A DNA stretch of 64,000 nucleotides from Bacillota bacterium (GTDB taxonomy: Bacteria; Bacillota_I; Bacilli_A; RFN20; CAG-826): contig JAURFC010000001.1 in the NCBI GenBank assembly GCA_030834445.1, positions 214,544 to 278,543 of the forward strand. Reading direction: 5' to 3'. Both the position numbers and the translations under genes were made by a program. The notes beneath the pieces are model-generated. The model saw only the letters and a program-made list of their open reading frames with translations, was not told where the DNA came from and did no database searches. This document shows, in pieces, positions 47,155-56,636 of the stretch (the stretch's first letter is position 1; every line of letters starts with the position of its first letter).

Positions 47155-48130
47155 TAGGACGAATAAAAAACCGACCATACACTTGGTGAGCATACGACTC
47201 ATCAATGAATGATTCAGGATCAACCGCCCGAACAAGTTTTATCACATCTTGGGCTTCCGTACTTGAAACCACCATATAAATCACATATTTATCTAAATTG
47301 GTGAAACCGCCCTTGGCTTTGACAACCGTGCAACCGTGATGAAATTTTTGCATGATGACTTTGGGCATACTTTCCACACTTGTGACAATTTGTAGACTCG
47401 TTTTCTTATTACGAACATTGATTGTATCCACGACTTTCGATGAGGTGAAAAAATAGATTAATGAAAAAATAATCGAGTTTAATGCCCCATCGGTGGATTC
47501 GGTGGTAATGAGGTAAATGGTCGTAAACATGAATAAAATGATGGTATTAAAAAGGATGGCAAATTTTCCTACTGAAGTGGATTTTACATTCGCAAAATAA
47601 TACGTGACAACATCGAGTCCACCACTTGAAATTTCCATGACATAGGCGATTGAACTTGCAAGACCTTGAAGCAATCCGGCAATAATCGCGCGTGACAACA
47701 AATCTTCGGTAATATTGACAAGTAAGGTCACATCGTTAGGAATAATTTCAATAAAAAAGGAGGTTAGAATGACATTGATCATCGAAAAGGTTGCGAAGCG
47801 TTTACCAATTTTTGTATAGCCTAAGATAAAAATAGGGATATTTAATACAAAGTAAAACACGGCTTGTAACGTGCGATTATCAATCGCATCGAGAAAATGA
47901 ATTAAGTCAAAAAAGCGATTTAAGGTTTGCGAAACGCCGGAAACGCCTCCGGTAATTAAGGGAACCGCATTAACGTCACTGGAAGGAACGATAAAGGACC
48001 GAAAAGTATAGGCTGCTAATAACGAGGAGACAACCGTCCCCAAAAAGATCAATGTGTTTTCTAAAATTGTCTTTAATTTTGGGTGAATTTCTAACCAATG
48101 CGTCACACGTTGCCAAAGTTTGGAATCCAT
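47147..48130 (-). CDS. YitT-family membrane protein (DUF161/DUF2179)
   Basis: GGVSGVSQTLNRF, SSGGLDVVTYYFANVKSTSVGKFAILFN; C-terminal VVKAKGGFTNLDKYVIYMVVS. Start MDSKLWQ chosen at 48130. Confidence 0.8.
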   Translation of the reverse strand: MDSKLWQRVTHWLEIHPKLKTILENTLIFLGTVVSSLLAAYTFRSFIVPSSDVNAVPLITGGVSGVSQTLNRFFDLIHFLDAIDNRTLQAVFYFVLNIPIFILGYTKIGKRFATFSMINVILTSFFIEIIPNDVTLLVNITEDLLSRAIIAGLLQGLASSIAYVMEISSGGLDVVTYYFANVKSTSVGKFAILFNTIILFMFTTIYLITTESTDGALNSIIFSLIYFFTSSKVVDTINVRNKKTSLQIVTSVESMPKVIMQKFHHGCTVVKAKGGFTNLDKYVIYMVVSSTEAQDVIKLVRAVDPESFIDESYAHQVYGRFFIRPIK

Positions 48131-48276
48131 ATATAAACCTACTTTTTCTTGGACATTTCTGCCAAAAAGATTATATACTAAATATTGTGTCTTGATTAAA
48201 GTATTATTCTTATTGAAGAATACGTGTTCCTTTGATAAGATTAACGTGCTCAATCTAAACCTGTGGAGGCTTATAC

Positions 48277-49068
48277 ATGAAAGTAATTGGTCAATTTTTT
48301 GCAAAAATATTCGGTGGTCTCTGGAACTGGATTAAAGAAACCGCGTGGGTTCAACCGTTACTCATCGTGGGGATGATTTTTGCTGTTATCTTTTCCATTC
48401 CCACCATTTCTGAATGGGTTCAAAATGTGGCAGAAAGCATTAATTCTGCGGAAACCTACTATCGTAATTATCAAATGAACTTAGAGGGTGAAGAAGATTC
48501 TGAAGCGCAACAACTTATTAATGCGATGATGGAAGAATCCGATGAATATGGTGAAAAATTCATGCTCGTTTTTGTCCAAGTTAACTGCCAATTCTGTAAA
48601 GATGTTCAACCAGCTTTTAAATTATTAGCCGAAGATACCGATCGTTTCTACGGAACAAAACGTGTGGGTGGTGAAATTACACCCGTCACCAAAGACGAAT
48701 TCGGAACGTTTAAAATTTACACCATTTTCATAGATGAAGAATACTCTTACACTGAAGATGAATCCACAACACCCTTTGAACGTTTCTTACAACGTAATGA
48801 TGCCTTCTTAGAACGCACCGCGGAAGTCGCTCGTAACTCATGGTACACAATTAATGGTTACTTAGATGAATCGCGTATCGACACCTTAGAAGCTGGTGAA
48901 TCTAACGCAGTTCCTACTCCCACCGTTATCATGTATGATCTATCGAACAATTCCCCAGAAGTCGGGATTTCTGAACTCATGATTTCTGTCTCTGGATCGA
49001 CCTCCTATGACCGCGCCACGTTACTCTCCAATGCATGGATGCACCGTGTTGAATTTGCCTTACAATAA
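48277..49068 (+). CDS. Membrane-anchored thioredoxin-fold protein
   Basis: N-terminal TM; FMLVFVQVNCQFCKDVQPAFKLL (CxxC) and VPTPTVIMYD (cis-Pro-like); RBS GGAGG. Confidence 0.65.
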   Translation: MKVIGQFFAKIFGGLWNWIKETAWVQPLLIVGMIFAVIFSIPTISEWVQNVAESINSAETYYRNYQMNLEGEEDSEAQQLINAMMEESDEYGEKFMLVFVQVNCQFCKDVQPAFKLLAEDTDRFYGTKRVGGEITPVTKDEFGTFKIYTIFIDEEYSYTEDESTTPFERFLQRNDAFLERTAEVARNSWYTINGYLDESRIDTLEAGESNAVPTPTVIMYDLSNNSPEVGISELMISVSGSTSYDRATLLSNAWMHRVEFALQ

Positions 49069-49092
49069 CCGCTTTCATAGATTAATTCTGAA

Positions 49093-49120
49093 AACCACCT
49101 TGAAGCCAAGGTGGTTTTTT
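49093..49120 (+). terminator. Intrinsic terminator after the thioredoxin-fold gene
   Basis: AACCACCTT-GAAGCC-AAGGTGGTT followed by TTTT. Confidence 0.88.
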
Positions 49121-49127
49121 GTATAAT
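49100..49127 (+). promoter_or_regulatory. Putative promoter embedded in the terminator hairpin (upstream of ylmD/pgeF)
   Basis: TTGAAG (49100-49105, terminator loop) - 16 bp - TATAAT (49122-49127), then ATG at 49134. Confidence 0.5.
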
Positions 49128-49133
49128 AAGGGC

Positions 49134-49910
49134 ATGTTACGTTCTTTGGTTCATATTGGTATCGACAATGATCGTGTTTTTGCTGCGGTCACAAAACGCA
49201 AAGGCGGCTTTTCACTCCCCCCGTTTGATGGGCTTAATTTAGGCTTTCAAACCGGTGATAACCAAGAAACTGTTCGCCAAAATCGTCAGGCTTTGATAAA
49301 CGCATTGCCGACCACCTTAGCCCCAATGATTTATACCTATCAATCCCACTCAACAGTCCTTCAAAAGGTTTTAAAAAAAGATGTTGGACGAGGTGGTGAT
49401 TCCTTTGAATCCGGCATTCCTGCGGATGCCCTTTATACAACCGAACGATTCCTACCGATGGGCATTTTTCATGCAGATTGTGTCCCCGTTTTTTTAGTCC
49501 ACCTTCATCAACCATTAATTGCCATTATTCATGCAGGAACCCCAGGCTCCTTAGCTCAAATCACTTTGAAATCGATTCAAACGATTTGTCAAAATGAAAA
49601 GGTTGAGGCAAAAGACTTTTCCGCCTATCTTGGACCATCTCTTGATTTTGCTCATCATCCGATTTCGGTTGAACGTGTTGATGAAATTCTTGGGATGAAT
49701 CGAAGTTTTGCACCTGCCATTAAATTAATCTCGGGGCAATTTTATTTAGATGTGCCGTTATTAAATTATATGCAACTCATCGAAGCAGGACTTCATCCGA
49801 ACGCGATTCGGGTGAGTTCGGTAGATACTTATTCCAATGCGAAAGAATATTTTTCTGCATCTCGCGATGAAAAAACAGGACGTCATCTTTCGTTCATTTA
49901 TTTGAAGTAG
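49134..49910 (+). CDS. YlmD/YfiH (PgeF) family multicopper-oxidase-like/purine nucleoside phosphorylase
   Basis: AVTKRKGGFSLPPFDGLNLGFQTGD, YQSHS, FHADCVPVFLV, IIHAGTPGS; active-site His/Cys/His pattern. Confidence 0.85.
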   Translation: MLRSLVHIGIDNDRVFAAVTKRKGGFSLPPFDGLNLGFQTGDNQETVRQNRQALINALPTTLAPMIYTYQSHSTVLQKVLKKDVGRGGDSFESGIPADALYTTERFLPMGIFHADCVPVFLVHLHQPLIAIIHAGTPGSLAQITLKSIQTICQNEKVEAKDFSAYLGPSLDFAHHPISVERVDEILGMNRSFAPAIKLISGQFYLDVPLLNYMQLIEAGLHPNAIRVSSVDTYSNAKEYFSASRDEKTGRHLSFIYLK

Positions 49911-50403
49911 TTTTTACTTTTTTTAAATACGTTAAAACAAGTTGTGGTACAAGGGTTGATACATCAACGCCTTGTTTTGCTAATTGTTTAATCATGCTTG
50001 AAGAAATAAAATCAAGTTGATGATTCGCCATAAAAAAAACCATTTCAATGCTTGGATCGATAAATTGATTTCCAGCAAAAATCTCATGCTCATAATTAAA
50101 ATCTGGAACGGCTCGTAAACCACGGACGATTGCGATAGCGTGATGCGATTTGGCATATTCCACGGTTAATCCTGTCGACGCATCGACACGCACACGGGAT
50201 GGATCAAGCTGTTTTGCAACATCATTCAACATCGCCATCCGTTCATTTGTCGAAAAGGTTGCTACTTTTTGTGGATTGACGGCAAGCAGTAAAATGACTT
50301 CATCAAAAAGTTTCAAGGAACGTTTTAAAATATCGATATGCCCGTTCGTGATGGGATCGAAAGTTCCTGGATAAATAGCAATTTTTTTGTGTGTTATTTC
50401 CAT
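49894..50403 (-). CDS. coaD: Phosphopantetheine adenylyltransferase
   Basis: IYPGTFDPITNGHIDILKRSLKLFDEV, IVRGLRAVPDFNYEHEI. Confidence 0.95.
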   Translation of the reverse strand: MEITHKKIAIYPGTFDPITNGHIDILKRSLKLFDEVILLLAVNPQKVATFSTNERMAMLNDVAKQLDPSRVRVDASTGLTVEYAKSHHAIAIVRGLRAVPDFNYEHEIFAGNQFIDPSIEMVFFMANHQLDFISSSMIKQLAKQGVDVSTLVPQLVLTYLKKVKTTSNK

Positions 50404-50942
50404 AAGATTGCGACGTGAGTCATCCCATATTCATAGTGCTTTAGGCGTTGATAGTCAACGGTGTTTAACCATGTTATTGGGACACTATCCTCAACGATAA
50501 GTATACCATTTTCTTTTAATAACCCGAGGGAGACAATATTTTGGTAAGCGGATTCAGAAAGTCCCTTGGCATACGGAGGATCTAGAAAGATGAAATCAAA
50601 CGTCCGTTTTTCTTGGGATAATTTTTCAAGGCATCGAGAATACGCTAAATTTAAAAGGGTCGTTTGTACTTCTACCTTTAGTGCCTTAACATTTGCTTCT
50701 AACACCTGAAAGGCGGCTTTAAGTCGGTCATTAAAAACCATCGATGCACATCCCCGTGAAAGGGCTTCAAACCCTAACGATCCTGAACCGGCGAATAAAT
50801 CTAACCCGTCTTTATCGACAATCCCCAAACCAAGGGAAGAAAAAATTGCTTCCTTGACACGATCCTTGGTTGGTTGTGTTTCCGGAGAATCAGGGGTTTG
50901 TAATAATCGCGAACGAAAACGTCCTGCAATAATACGTAACAT
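50394..50942 (-). CDS. rsmD: 16S rRNA (guanine(966)-N(2))-methyltransferase
   Basis: LRIIAGRFRSRLL, PTKDRVKEAIFSSL, LDLFAGSGSLGFEALSRG, FIFLDPPYAKG. Confidence 0.94.
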   Translation of the reverse strand: MLRIIAGRFRSRLLQTPDSPETQPTKDRVKEAIFSSLGLGIVDKDGLDLFAGSGSLGFEALSRGCASMVFNDRLKAAFQVLEANVKALKVEVQTTLLNLAYSRCLEKLSQEKRTFDFIFLDPPYAKGLSESAYQNIVSLGLLKENGILIVEDSVPITWLNTVDYQRLKHYEYGMTHVAILWK

Positions 50943-50945
50943 GGT

Positions 50946-51308
50946 TTAAAGACACCCTTTGATGGGCGTATGAAAAGGATCAAAGACTTCGGTTTGAATG
51001 GACCGGTAAAGCGTACGAACTTGTCCATATGCTTTCAAATAATCGCGGACGAGGGGATGGGCATCAATCATAATTTTTTGTTGATGAAGTTGTTTTTGAA
51101 CCTCAATGAGTTGAGGATGATCATCCCCATAAAGTTCCCATAAACGCGTATAATCCTCTTGAAGAGCATGAAAACGATCGGTCATCGTAAGCAAGGATTG
51201 ATGCGCATTAAGTTGTTGATTTAGTTCTTCTAAATAGACAACCACAGGTTCTTGTTCGAGGGTGTCTTTGAGGTCGTAAGCCAGGCTAATAATTTCTTGA
51301 AAACTCAT
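50946..51308 (-). CDS. ylbF: YlbF-family regulator
   Basis: 120 aa helical protein next to rsmD-coaD, as in Bacillus ylbF-ylbG-rsmD-coaD. Confidence 0.7.
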   Translation of the reverse strand: MSFQEIISLAYDLKDTLEQEPVVVYLEELNQQLNAHQSLLTMTDRFHALQEDYTRLWELYGDDHPQLIEVQKQLHQQKIMIDAHPLVRDYLKAYGQVRTLYRSIQTEVFDPFHTPIKGCL

Positions 51309-51370
51309 TCTAGCAATACTTTACCATACTCGCTTTTAAGCAAGTGAAAAAAATATGATAAGATAACGAC

Positions 51371-51913
51371 ATGAAAGTCAAACTCATCTTTGATCCTCAT
51401 CCCGTTTTGCGGCAGCGCGCTGCGGTTGTTCCTTTACCGTTATCCAAAGAAGATGAAACGATTTTACTTGCGTTAATGAAGTATGTTAAACAATCTCAAA
51501 ATAAAGAGTATGCTGAAAAACATCATATTCGAGAAGGCATCGGTCTTGCGGCTCCTCAAGTCGGTATTTCCAAGCGGATGACAGCGATTTCTTTTCCGTT
51601 TGAAGATCGTTTAGTAGAGTATGCCCTTGTTAATCCTGTCATCCTTTCCTCTTCTGTTAAAAAAGTAGCCCTTCATTCGGGTGAGGGATGTCTTTCGGTG
51701 AATGAAGATCATCCTGGTTACGTGTATCGTTCCAACAAAATCATTGTGAAAGCGTTTGATTATTTACAACAAAAAGAAATCCAAATTACGGCCTATGGTT
51801 TTGAAGCGATTGTTCTGCAACACGAAATTGATCATTTAAATGGAGTTCTTTTTTATGATTACATTGCCAAAGATGACCCTTTTAAAGAACTAACGAACGC
51901 CGAAATCATTTAA
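51371..51913 (+). CDS. def: Peptide deformylase
   Basis: GIGLAAPQVGISKRM, EGCLSVNEDHPGYVYR, IVLQHEIDHLNGVLFYD. Confidence 0.95.
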   Translation: MKVKLIFDPHPVLRQRAAVVPLPLSKEDETILLALMKYVKQSQNKEYAEKHHIREGIGLAAPQVGISKRMTAISFPFEDRLVEYALVNPVILSSSVKKVALHSGEGCLSVNEDHPGYVYRSNKIIVKAFDYLQQKEIQITAYGFEAIVLQHEIDHLNGVLFYDYIAKDDPFKELTNAEII

Positions 51914-51917
51914 TTTC

Positions 51918-51946
51918 TTTACAAATTCACTTTATCCACGTATACT
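51918..51946 (+). promoter_or_regulatory. Sigma-70-type promoter of rnjA
   Basis: TTTACA - 17 bp - TATACT upstream of RBS AAAAGGAG and ATG 52011. Confidence 0.6.
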
Positions 51947-52010
51947 TGAGACGAATTTGATGTTGCATAGCATGATCATGTCAATTTAAATAAAAAGGAG
52001 ACGATTTTTA

Positions 52011-53693
52011 ATGGCGTTAAACGCGTTTAATTCGGGTGTGTCTGTTTACGCACTCGGGGGACTAGGAGAAGTAGGAAAAAACACCTACTGTGTTGAATCT
52101 GACCAAACCTTGGTCATGATTGATGCAGGGGTTCGCTTTCCAGAAGAAGATTTACCAGGGGTGGATTATGTCATTCCTGATTATTCCCATTTAAAAAACA
52201 ATCAACGTAAACTCAAAGCACTCGTGATTACTCACGGCCACGAAGACCACATTGGTGGTGTTCCTTTTTTAGTCCAACATGTGTATATTCCGGTGATTTA
52301 CGCACCGCGATTAGCGGCGGCATTTATCCGTCACAAATTACAAGATAATCGGATCAAAGAACCCGTAAAAATCGTTGAATATGAAGAAAATACCATTCTC
52401 AATATTGGCGAATTTAAAATTAGTTTCTTTTCGATGACTCACTCCATTCCCGATGCGTTTGGCGTGTGTGTCGATACGCCTGAAGGTCGCATTGCAACGA
52501 CCGGGGATTTCAAAATCGATCTAACCCCTGTTGGCGCAGAAATAAACCTTGGTAAGATTGCCAAGTTAGGAACCGAAGGCGTTGATTTACTCTTATCAGA
52601 CTCCACCAATGCAGAAATCGAAGGTTACACCCCAAGCGAACGCGCGGTTATTGGGGCCATCAATGATATTTTTGAAAATGCCGAGGGACGCCTTATTATT
52701 TCTACGTTTTCGAGTAATATTTCGCGGATTCAACAAATCATTGAAGCGGCTGTTGCCTTTAAAAAGAAACTTGTCATTATTGGTCGTTCCATGGAAAATG
52801 CGGTAAGTATGTCCCGTAAATTAGGGTATATTCGTATTCCCGATTCCTCCATTGTCCCCTCCGAAGACGTTCGCAGTCTCCGCCCCGAAGAAACGGTCAT
52901 TATTTGTACCGGGTCGCAAGGGGAACCGATGGCAGCGCTTTCCCGAATTGCCAAAGGGGAACATCGCCAAGTGAAGATTATTCCGGGTGATACCGTTGTT
53001 TTTTCTTCAAGTCCAATCCCTGGTAATGGTTTAAGTATTAACCGCGTGGTAAATCAATTAACCCGTGCTGGTGCCAATGTGTTAACAAATTCTATTTTAT
53101 TCAATGTTCACTCGTCCGGTCACCCTGCTCGTCAGGAACTACGCATTATGCTAAAACTCTTCCGACCCCGTTATTTTATGCCAATGCATGGAGAATATCG
53201 GATGTTAAAACTTCACGCAGAAATTGCCGAATCATTAGGCATGCCAAAAGATAACGCCTTTATTTGCCGCAATGGCGACACTTTAGTTTTGAAACGTAAA
53301 GAAGTAACACGCGGACCTAGCGTTCCTGCGGAAGCTGTTTACATTGATGGTAAAGACATTAATGGTTTATCTACTGCGGTTATTCGAGACCGCAAAATCC
53401 TTTCGGATGATGGTTTAGTCTCTGTATCAATTGTCATTGATGCGAATCAAAATAAACTTCTCATCCCACCTTCGATCACAGCATTAGGATTTGTATACAA
53501 AAGCTCTAATGATTTATTAAAACAAGCAGAAAAAAAACTTGGAGATCGCCTTGATGTCATCATGAAAAATCGTACATCCTTTTCCGAATTGAAAAACACG
53601 ATTAAAGATGTAGTCGGTCGTTACTTATTTATTAAAACCCAACGTAATCCGATGATTGTTCCTGTGATCATGAATCGCAGTAAAGCGAATTAG
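52011..53693 (+). CDS. rnjA: Ribonuclease J
   Basis: ALGGLGEVGKNTYCVE, VITHGHEDHIGGVPFLV, LLSDSTNAEIEGYTPSE, MPMHGEYRML. Confidence 0.95.
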   Translation: MALNAFNSGVSVYALGGLGEVGKNTYCVESDQTLVMIDAGVRFPEEDLPGVDYVIPDYSHLKNNQRKLKALVITHGHEDHIGGVPFLVQHVYIPVIYAPRLAAAFIRHKLQDNRIKEPVKIVEYEENTILNIGEFKISFFSMTHSIPDAFGVCVDTPEGRIATTGDFKIDLTPVGAEINLGKIAKLGTEGVDLLLSDSTNAEIEGYTPSERAVIGAINDIFENAEGRLIISTFSSNISRIQQIIEAAVAFKKKLVIIGRSMENAVSMSRKLGYIRIPDSSIVPSEDVRSLRPEETVIICTGSQGEPMAALSRIAKGEHRQVKIIPGDTVVFSSSPIPGNGLSINRVVNQLTRAGANVLTNSILFNVHSSGHPARQELRIMLKLFRPRYFMPMHGEYRMLKLHAEIAESLGMPKDNAFICRNGDTLVLKRKEVTRGPSVPAEAVYIDGKDINGLSTAVIRDRKILSDDGLVSVSIVIDANQNKLLIPPSITALGFVYKSSNDLLKQAEKKLGDRLDVIMKNRTSFSELKNTIKDVVGRYLFIKTQRNPMIVPVIMNRSKAN

Positions 53694-54475
53694 TTTTTCA
53701 CAAAGGTTTTGCGAATCGTTTCAATATAACTGTGTCGTTTTTGATGCACAATTTTTAAGGCAATTCCACTGAGGGAAACCGTGACGGAATCCACTATTTT
53801 TTCAGGTTTATAAAGTTGGTGATCATAGCCAAAAATCGCAGATTTGAAATCGCCTTTGAATGTAATTTTTCGGGTCGGATCGAGAACCAGTGAACTACCA
53901 AGACTTCGATACACATTGTTTTGGATTGACGCCATTTCAGTGAGCTGTAAGGTCGGTAAGCGTCCATCCACAACACTGCCCCCTAAACTTTTGTTATACG
54001 CACTGGAGCCTAAGGTACTTGAAACAATTAATCCGGTACCACGAAACGTTTCTAAATGTTCTTGGTCAATTTGCACATGCGTTACGAGCGTTTGAAAGGG
54101 ATCTTCAACACGTACTTCGTTCACCGCATAAAAGGTTTGAGGTTGTTCTCCTTCTAACGTCATGCTCAGTAATGGGTAAGGTTTTGCAAGCGTTTGAAAT
54201 ATCGGAATATCCGAAAGTAGAGCTGGAATTTCGGTCGGACTGTATTCGCAAAAAAAGCCCAGAGATCCAGAGTGAATGCCAATGAAAATGACACTGGAAA
54301 GAATGGCTTGAAAGTGCTGAACGGCACGGAGGAAAGTTCCATCCCCACCGACAAAGAAAATGTATTCTGGGCGTTGATCATTATATTGATGCCCATCTGT
54401 TTCTAATTTTAGCCTTAAATCGTGACTGATTTTTTCTGAGGATGCGTCATCCCGTGCTACTATAGTAAATGTCAT
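53690..54475 (-). CDS. nadK: NAD kinase
   Basis: YIFFVGGDGTFLRAVQHF, IGIHSGSLGFFCEYSP, GTGLIVSSTLGSSAYNKSLGG. Confidence 0.93.
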   Translation of the reverse strand: MTFTIVARDDASSEKISHDLRLKLETDGHQYNDQRPEYIFFVGGDGTFLRAVQHFQAILSSVIFIGIHSGSLGFFCEYSPTEIPALLSDIPIFQTLAKPYPLLSMTLEGEQPQTFYAVNEVRVEDPFQTLVTHVQIDQEHLETFRGTGLIVSSTLGSSAYNKSLGGSVVDGRLPTLQLTEMASIQNNVYRSLGSSLVLDPTRKITFKGDFKSAIFGYDHQLYKPEKIVDSVTVSLSGIALKIVHQKRHSYIETIRKTFVKN

Positions 54476-54539
54476 AACGTATCCTTTTTGACTCCTATGC
54501 GCCTTATTTTATCATAAGAAAAGAAATCGAGGAAAAGCC

Positions 54540-55112
54540 ATGTCCACAAACATTGAAATTGAAGCGAAAATTCTTGTCAGTGAAAAAGAATTTCAAACGA
54601 TTAAGTCCTTTCTTCAACTAGAAACAATCACGCCGATCACTCAAACAAATTACTACATTGATAGCAACGAAGGAAGTTTACGAAACTACGGTTTTGCCTT
54701 ACGCATTCGCGCCATTCGTTCTCAATATACTCTCACCTTAAAATCCCCGATGGCGGAAGGTACCCTTGAAAAAAACCAAGTCATTTCTGAAAAAGCTTAT
54801 CTTGCCTTACGTCAGCAACAACAATTTCCCCAAGGTGAAATTCATGAATTTTTAACGATGTTCGGCTTTAAAACATCTACGCTACAAATTATTGCCGAAT
54901 TAACAACTGATCGAATTGATACGACCTATCAAGGGCAACATCTTTGTTTAGATATCAACCACTATAATGGCCAAACAGATTACGAAATTGAAAGTGAACA
55001 GTCCTCATTAAAATATGCTGCTGAAACACTTAAACAACTTTGTGAAGTAACCCAAATTTCCTATCAAGAAAATCACGTTTCTAAATACGCTCGTGCATTA
55101 AAAAGTTTATAA
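54540..55112 (+). CDS. CYTH-domain (YjbK-like) triphosphatase
   Basis: NIEIEAKILVSEKEFQTI (ExExK), GFALRIRAIRSQYTLTLKSP. Confidence 0.88.
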   Translation: MSTNIEIEAKILVSEKEFQTIKSFLQLETITPITQTNYYIDSNEGSLRNYGFALRIRAIRSQYTLTLKSPMAEGTLEKNQVISEKAYLALRQQQQFPQGEIHEFLTMFGFKTSTLQIIAELTTDRIDTTYQGQHLCLDINHYNGQTDYEIESEQSSLKYAAETLKQLCEVTQISYQENHVSKYARALKSL

Positions 55113-55122
55113 GAAAATATTT

Positions 55123-55545
55123 TTATTCAGCCGTATCAGATTCGTTATCTAAAGGGGAGTTAAATCCTGTTTTGGCTAATTCTTTATACCGTCGGCTAAT
55201 CGGAATAAAGGTGCGAATTTCTTCTTCGTTATATCCAACTTGAACCCGTCGATCGTCCACCATAATGGGACGTTTAAGAATCGAAGGATTTTGCCGTATA
55301 AATTTTAGCAGTTCGGAGATTGACATCGATTCAACATCGATATTTTGATCTTTAATGATTTTACTACGGGTTGAGATAATGTCTTCGGTCCCATTTTCAG
55401 TCTTGGACAACATATCTTTAAGTTCCGTTTCGTTAAGGGTTGCCGAAAAGATATTCCGTTCTTCAAAGGGAATATTTTCCATTTCGAACCACTTTTTTAC
55501 TTTACGACAGCTCGAACAACTCGGCGACGTATAAATTCGGACCAA
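55123..55545 (-). CDS. spxA: Spx/ArsC-family regulator
   Basis: VRIYTSPSCSSCRKVKKWFE (CxxC), LLKFIRQNPSILKRPIMVDDRRVQVGYNEEEIRTFIP. TTG start at 55545 fits the GGGAGG RBS better than the ORF-track ATG at 55566. Confidence 0.87.
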   Translation of the reverse strand: MVRIYTSPSCSSCRKVKKWFEMENIPFEERNIFSATLNETELKDMLSKTENGTEDIISTRSKIIKDQNIDVESMSISELLKFIRQNPSILKRPIMVDDRRVQVGYNEEEIRTFIPISRRYKELAKTGFNSPLDNESDTAE

Positions 55546-55655
55546 TGGCTTTTCGCCTCCCGTCAACGTAATTATACGCTTAATTCAAAAATAAACCTAA
55601 TCATCACGGAAAAGATTTGCTAAAATGGAAATTGAACCGCACGTAGAGAAATGAT

Positions 55656-56636
55656 ATGGCAAGAGTATTAAGTGGAATAAAGCCGACGGGAACGCTCACC
55701 TTAGGAAATTATATTGGCGCATTAAAACGTTTTCCTGCGTTTCAAACTTTACATAACTCCTTTATTTTTATTGCCGATTTACATGCTTTAACCTTACCGA
55801 TTGATCCTGAAGTCCTAAAAAAGAATGCATTTGATCTAGCTGCATTTTACTTAGCAGCCGGTTTAGACCCAGAAAAAACAACCCTTTTTTTACAATCCCA
55901 AGTGAGTGCCCATGCTGAACTCAATACCATCCTCACGAATTATGCTTATATGGGTGAAATGGCACGCATGACACAATTTAAAGAAAAGAGTGAAGCGAAA
56001 AAAGAACAAACGATTGGCTTGGGTTTATTTACCTATCCTGTACTTATGGCAGCGGATATTTTACTCTATGATGCGGAAATTGTCCCTGTGGGTGAGGACC
56101 AACGTCAACACGTGGAATTAACAAGGGATCTTGCTCAACGCTTTAATCATCGCTATGGTGACGTCCTTGTCATGCCAAAGGCGGAACTTTCCAAAGTAGG
56201 AGCTCGTGTGATGTCGTTATCCGATCCAACCAAAAAAATGTCGAAGTCCGATCCGAAAGGAAACATTGAGCTAAGCGAAGATTTAGCCAGCGTACGTAAA
56301 AAAATCATGAGTGCGGTCACCGATTCGGACACAATTGTTCGCTACGATGTCGCACAAAAACCTGGTATTAGTAATCTCATGACGATTTATGCAAGTTTAA
56401 AAGAAACCTCCCTTGATAATGTCGAAAAAACCTTCGCGAGTCAAACATATGGAGCGTTTAAAAAAGCGGTAGCCGATGTCGTTTGTGAAGAACTTCAACA
56501 ATTACAACAACGTTATCAGTCTATTGTCGCTTCAGGACTCGTTCACCATGTTTTAAAGCAAGGCGCGCAACGTGCACAAAGCATTGCCAATGCCACCCTT
56601 CAACGCGTGAAAGCCGCTGTCGGTTTATGGCTGTAA
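55656..56636 (+). CDS. trpS: Tryptophanyl-tRNA synthetase
   Basis: LSGIKPTGTLTLGNYIGAL (HIGH-like), GEDQRQHVELTRDLAQRFN, KKMSKSDPKGNIEL. Confidence 0.97.
   Translation: MARVLSGIKPTGTLTLGNYIGALKRFPAFQTLHNSFIFIADLHALTLPIDPEVLKKNAFDLAAFYLAAGLDPEKTTLFLQSQVSAHAELNTILTNYAYMGEMARMTQFKEKSEAKKEQTIGLGLFTYPVLMAADILLYDAEIVPVGEDQRQHVELTRDLAQRFNHRYGDVLVMPKAELSKVGARVMSLSDPTKKMSKSDPKGNIELSEDLASVRKKIMSAVTDSDTIVRYDVAQKPGISNLMTIYASLKETSLDNVEKTFASQTYGAFKKAVADVVCEELQQLQQRYQSIVASGLVHHVLKQGAQRAQSIANATLQRVKAAVGLWL

Noticed and set aside
49134-49910. YlmD/PgeF-like protein considered inactive because HAGWRG-type motif reads HAGTPGS
   Set aside because: The His/Cys/His active-site residues (YQSHS, HADC, IIHAG) are all present, so there is no real evidence for inactivity.
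55567-55655. Possible T-box or attenuator upstream of trpS
   Set aside because: The leader is under 90 nt, with no GGTACCGCG-type motif and no terminator hairpin.
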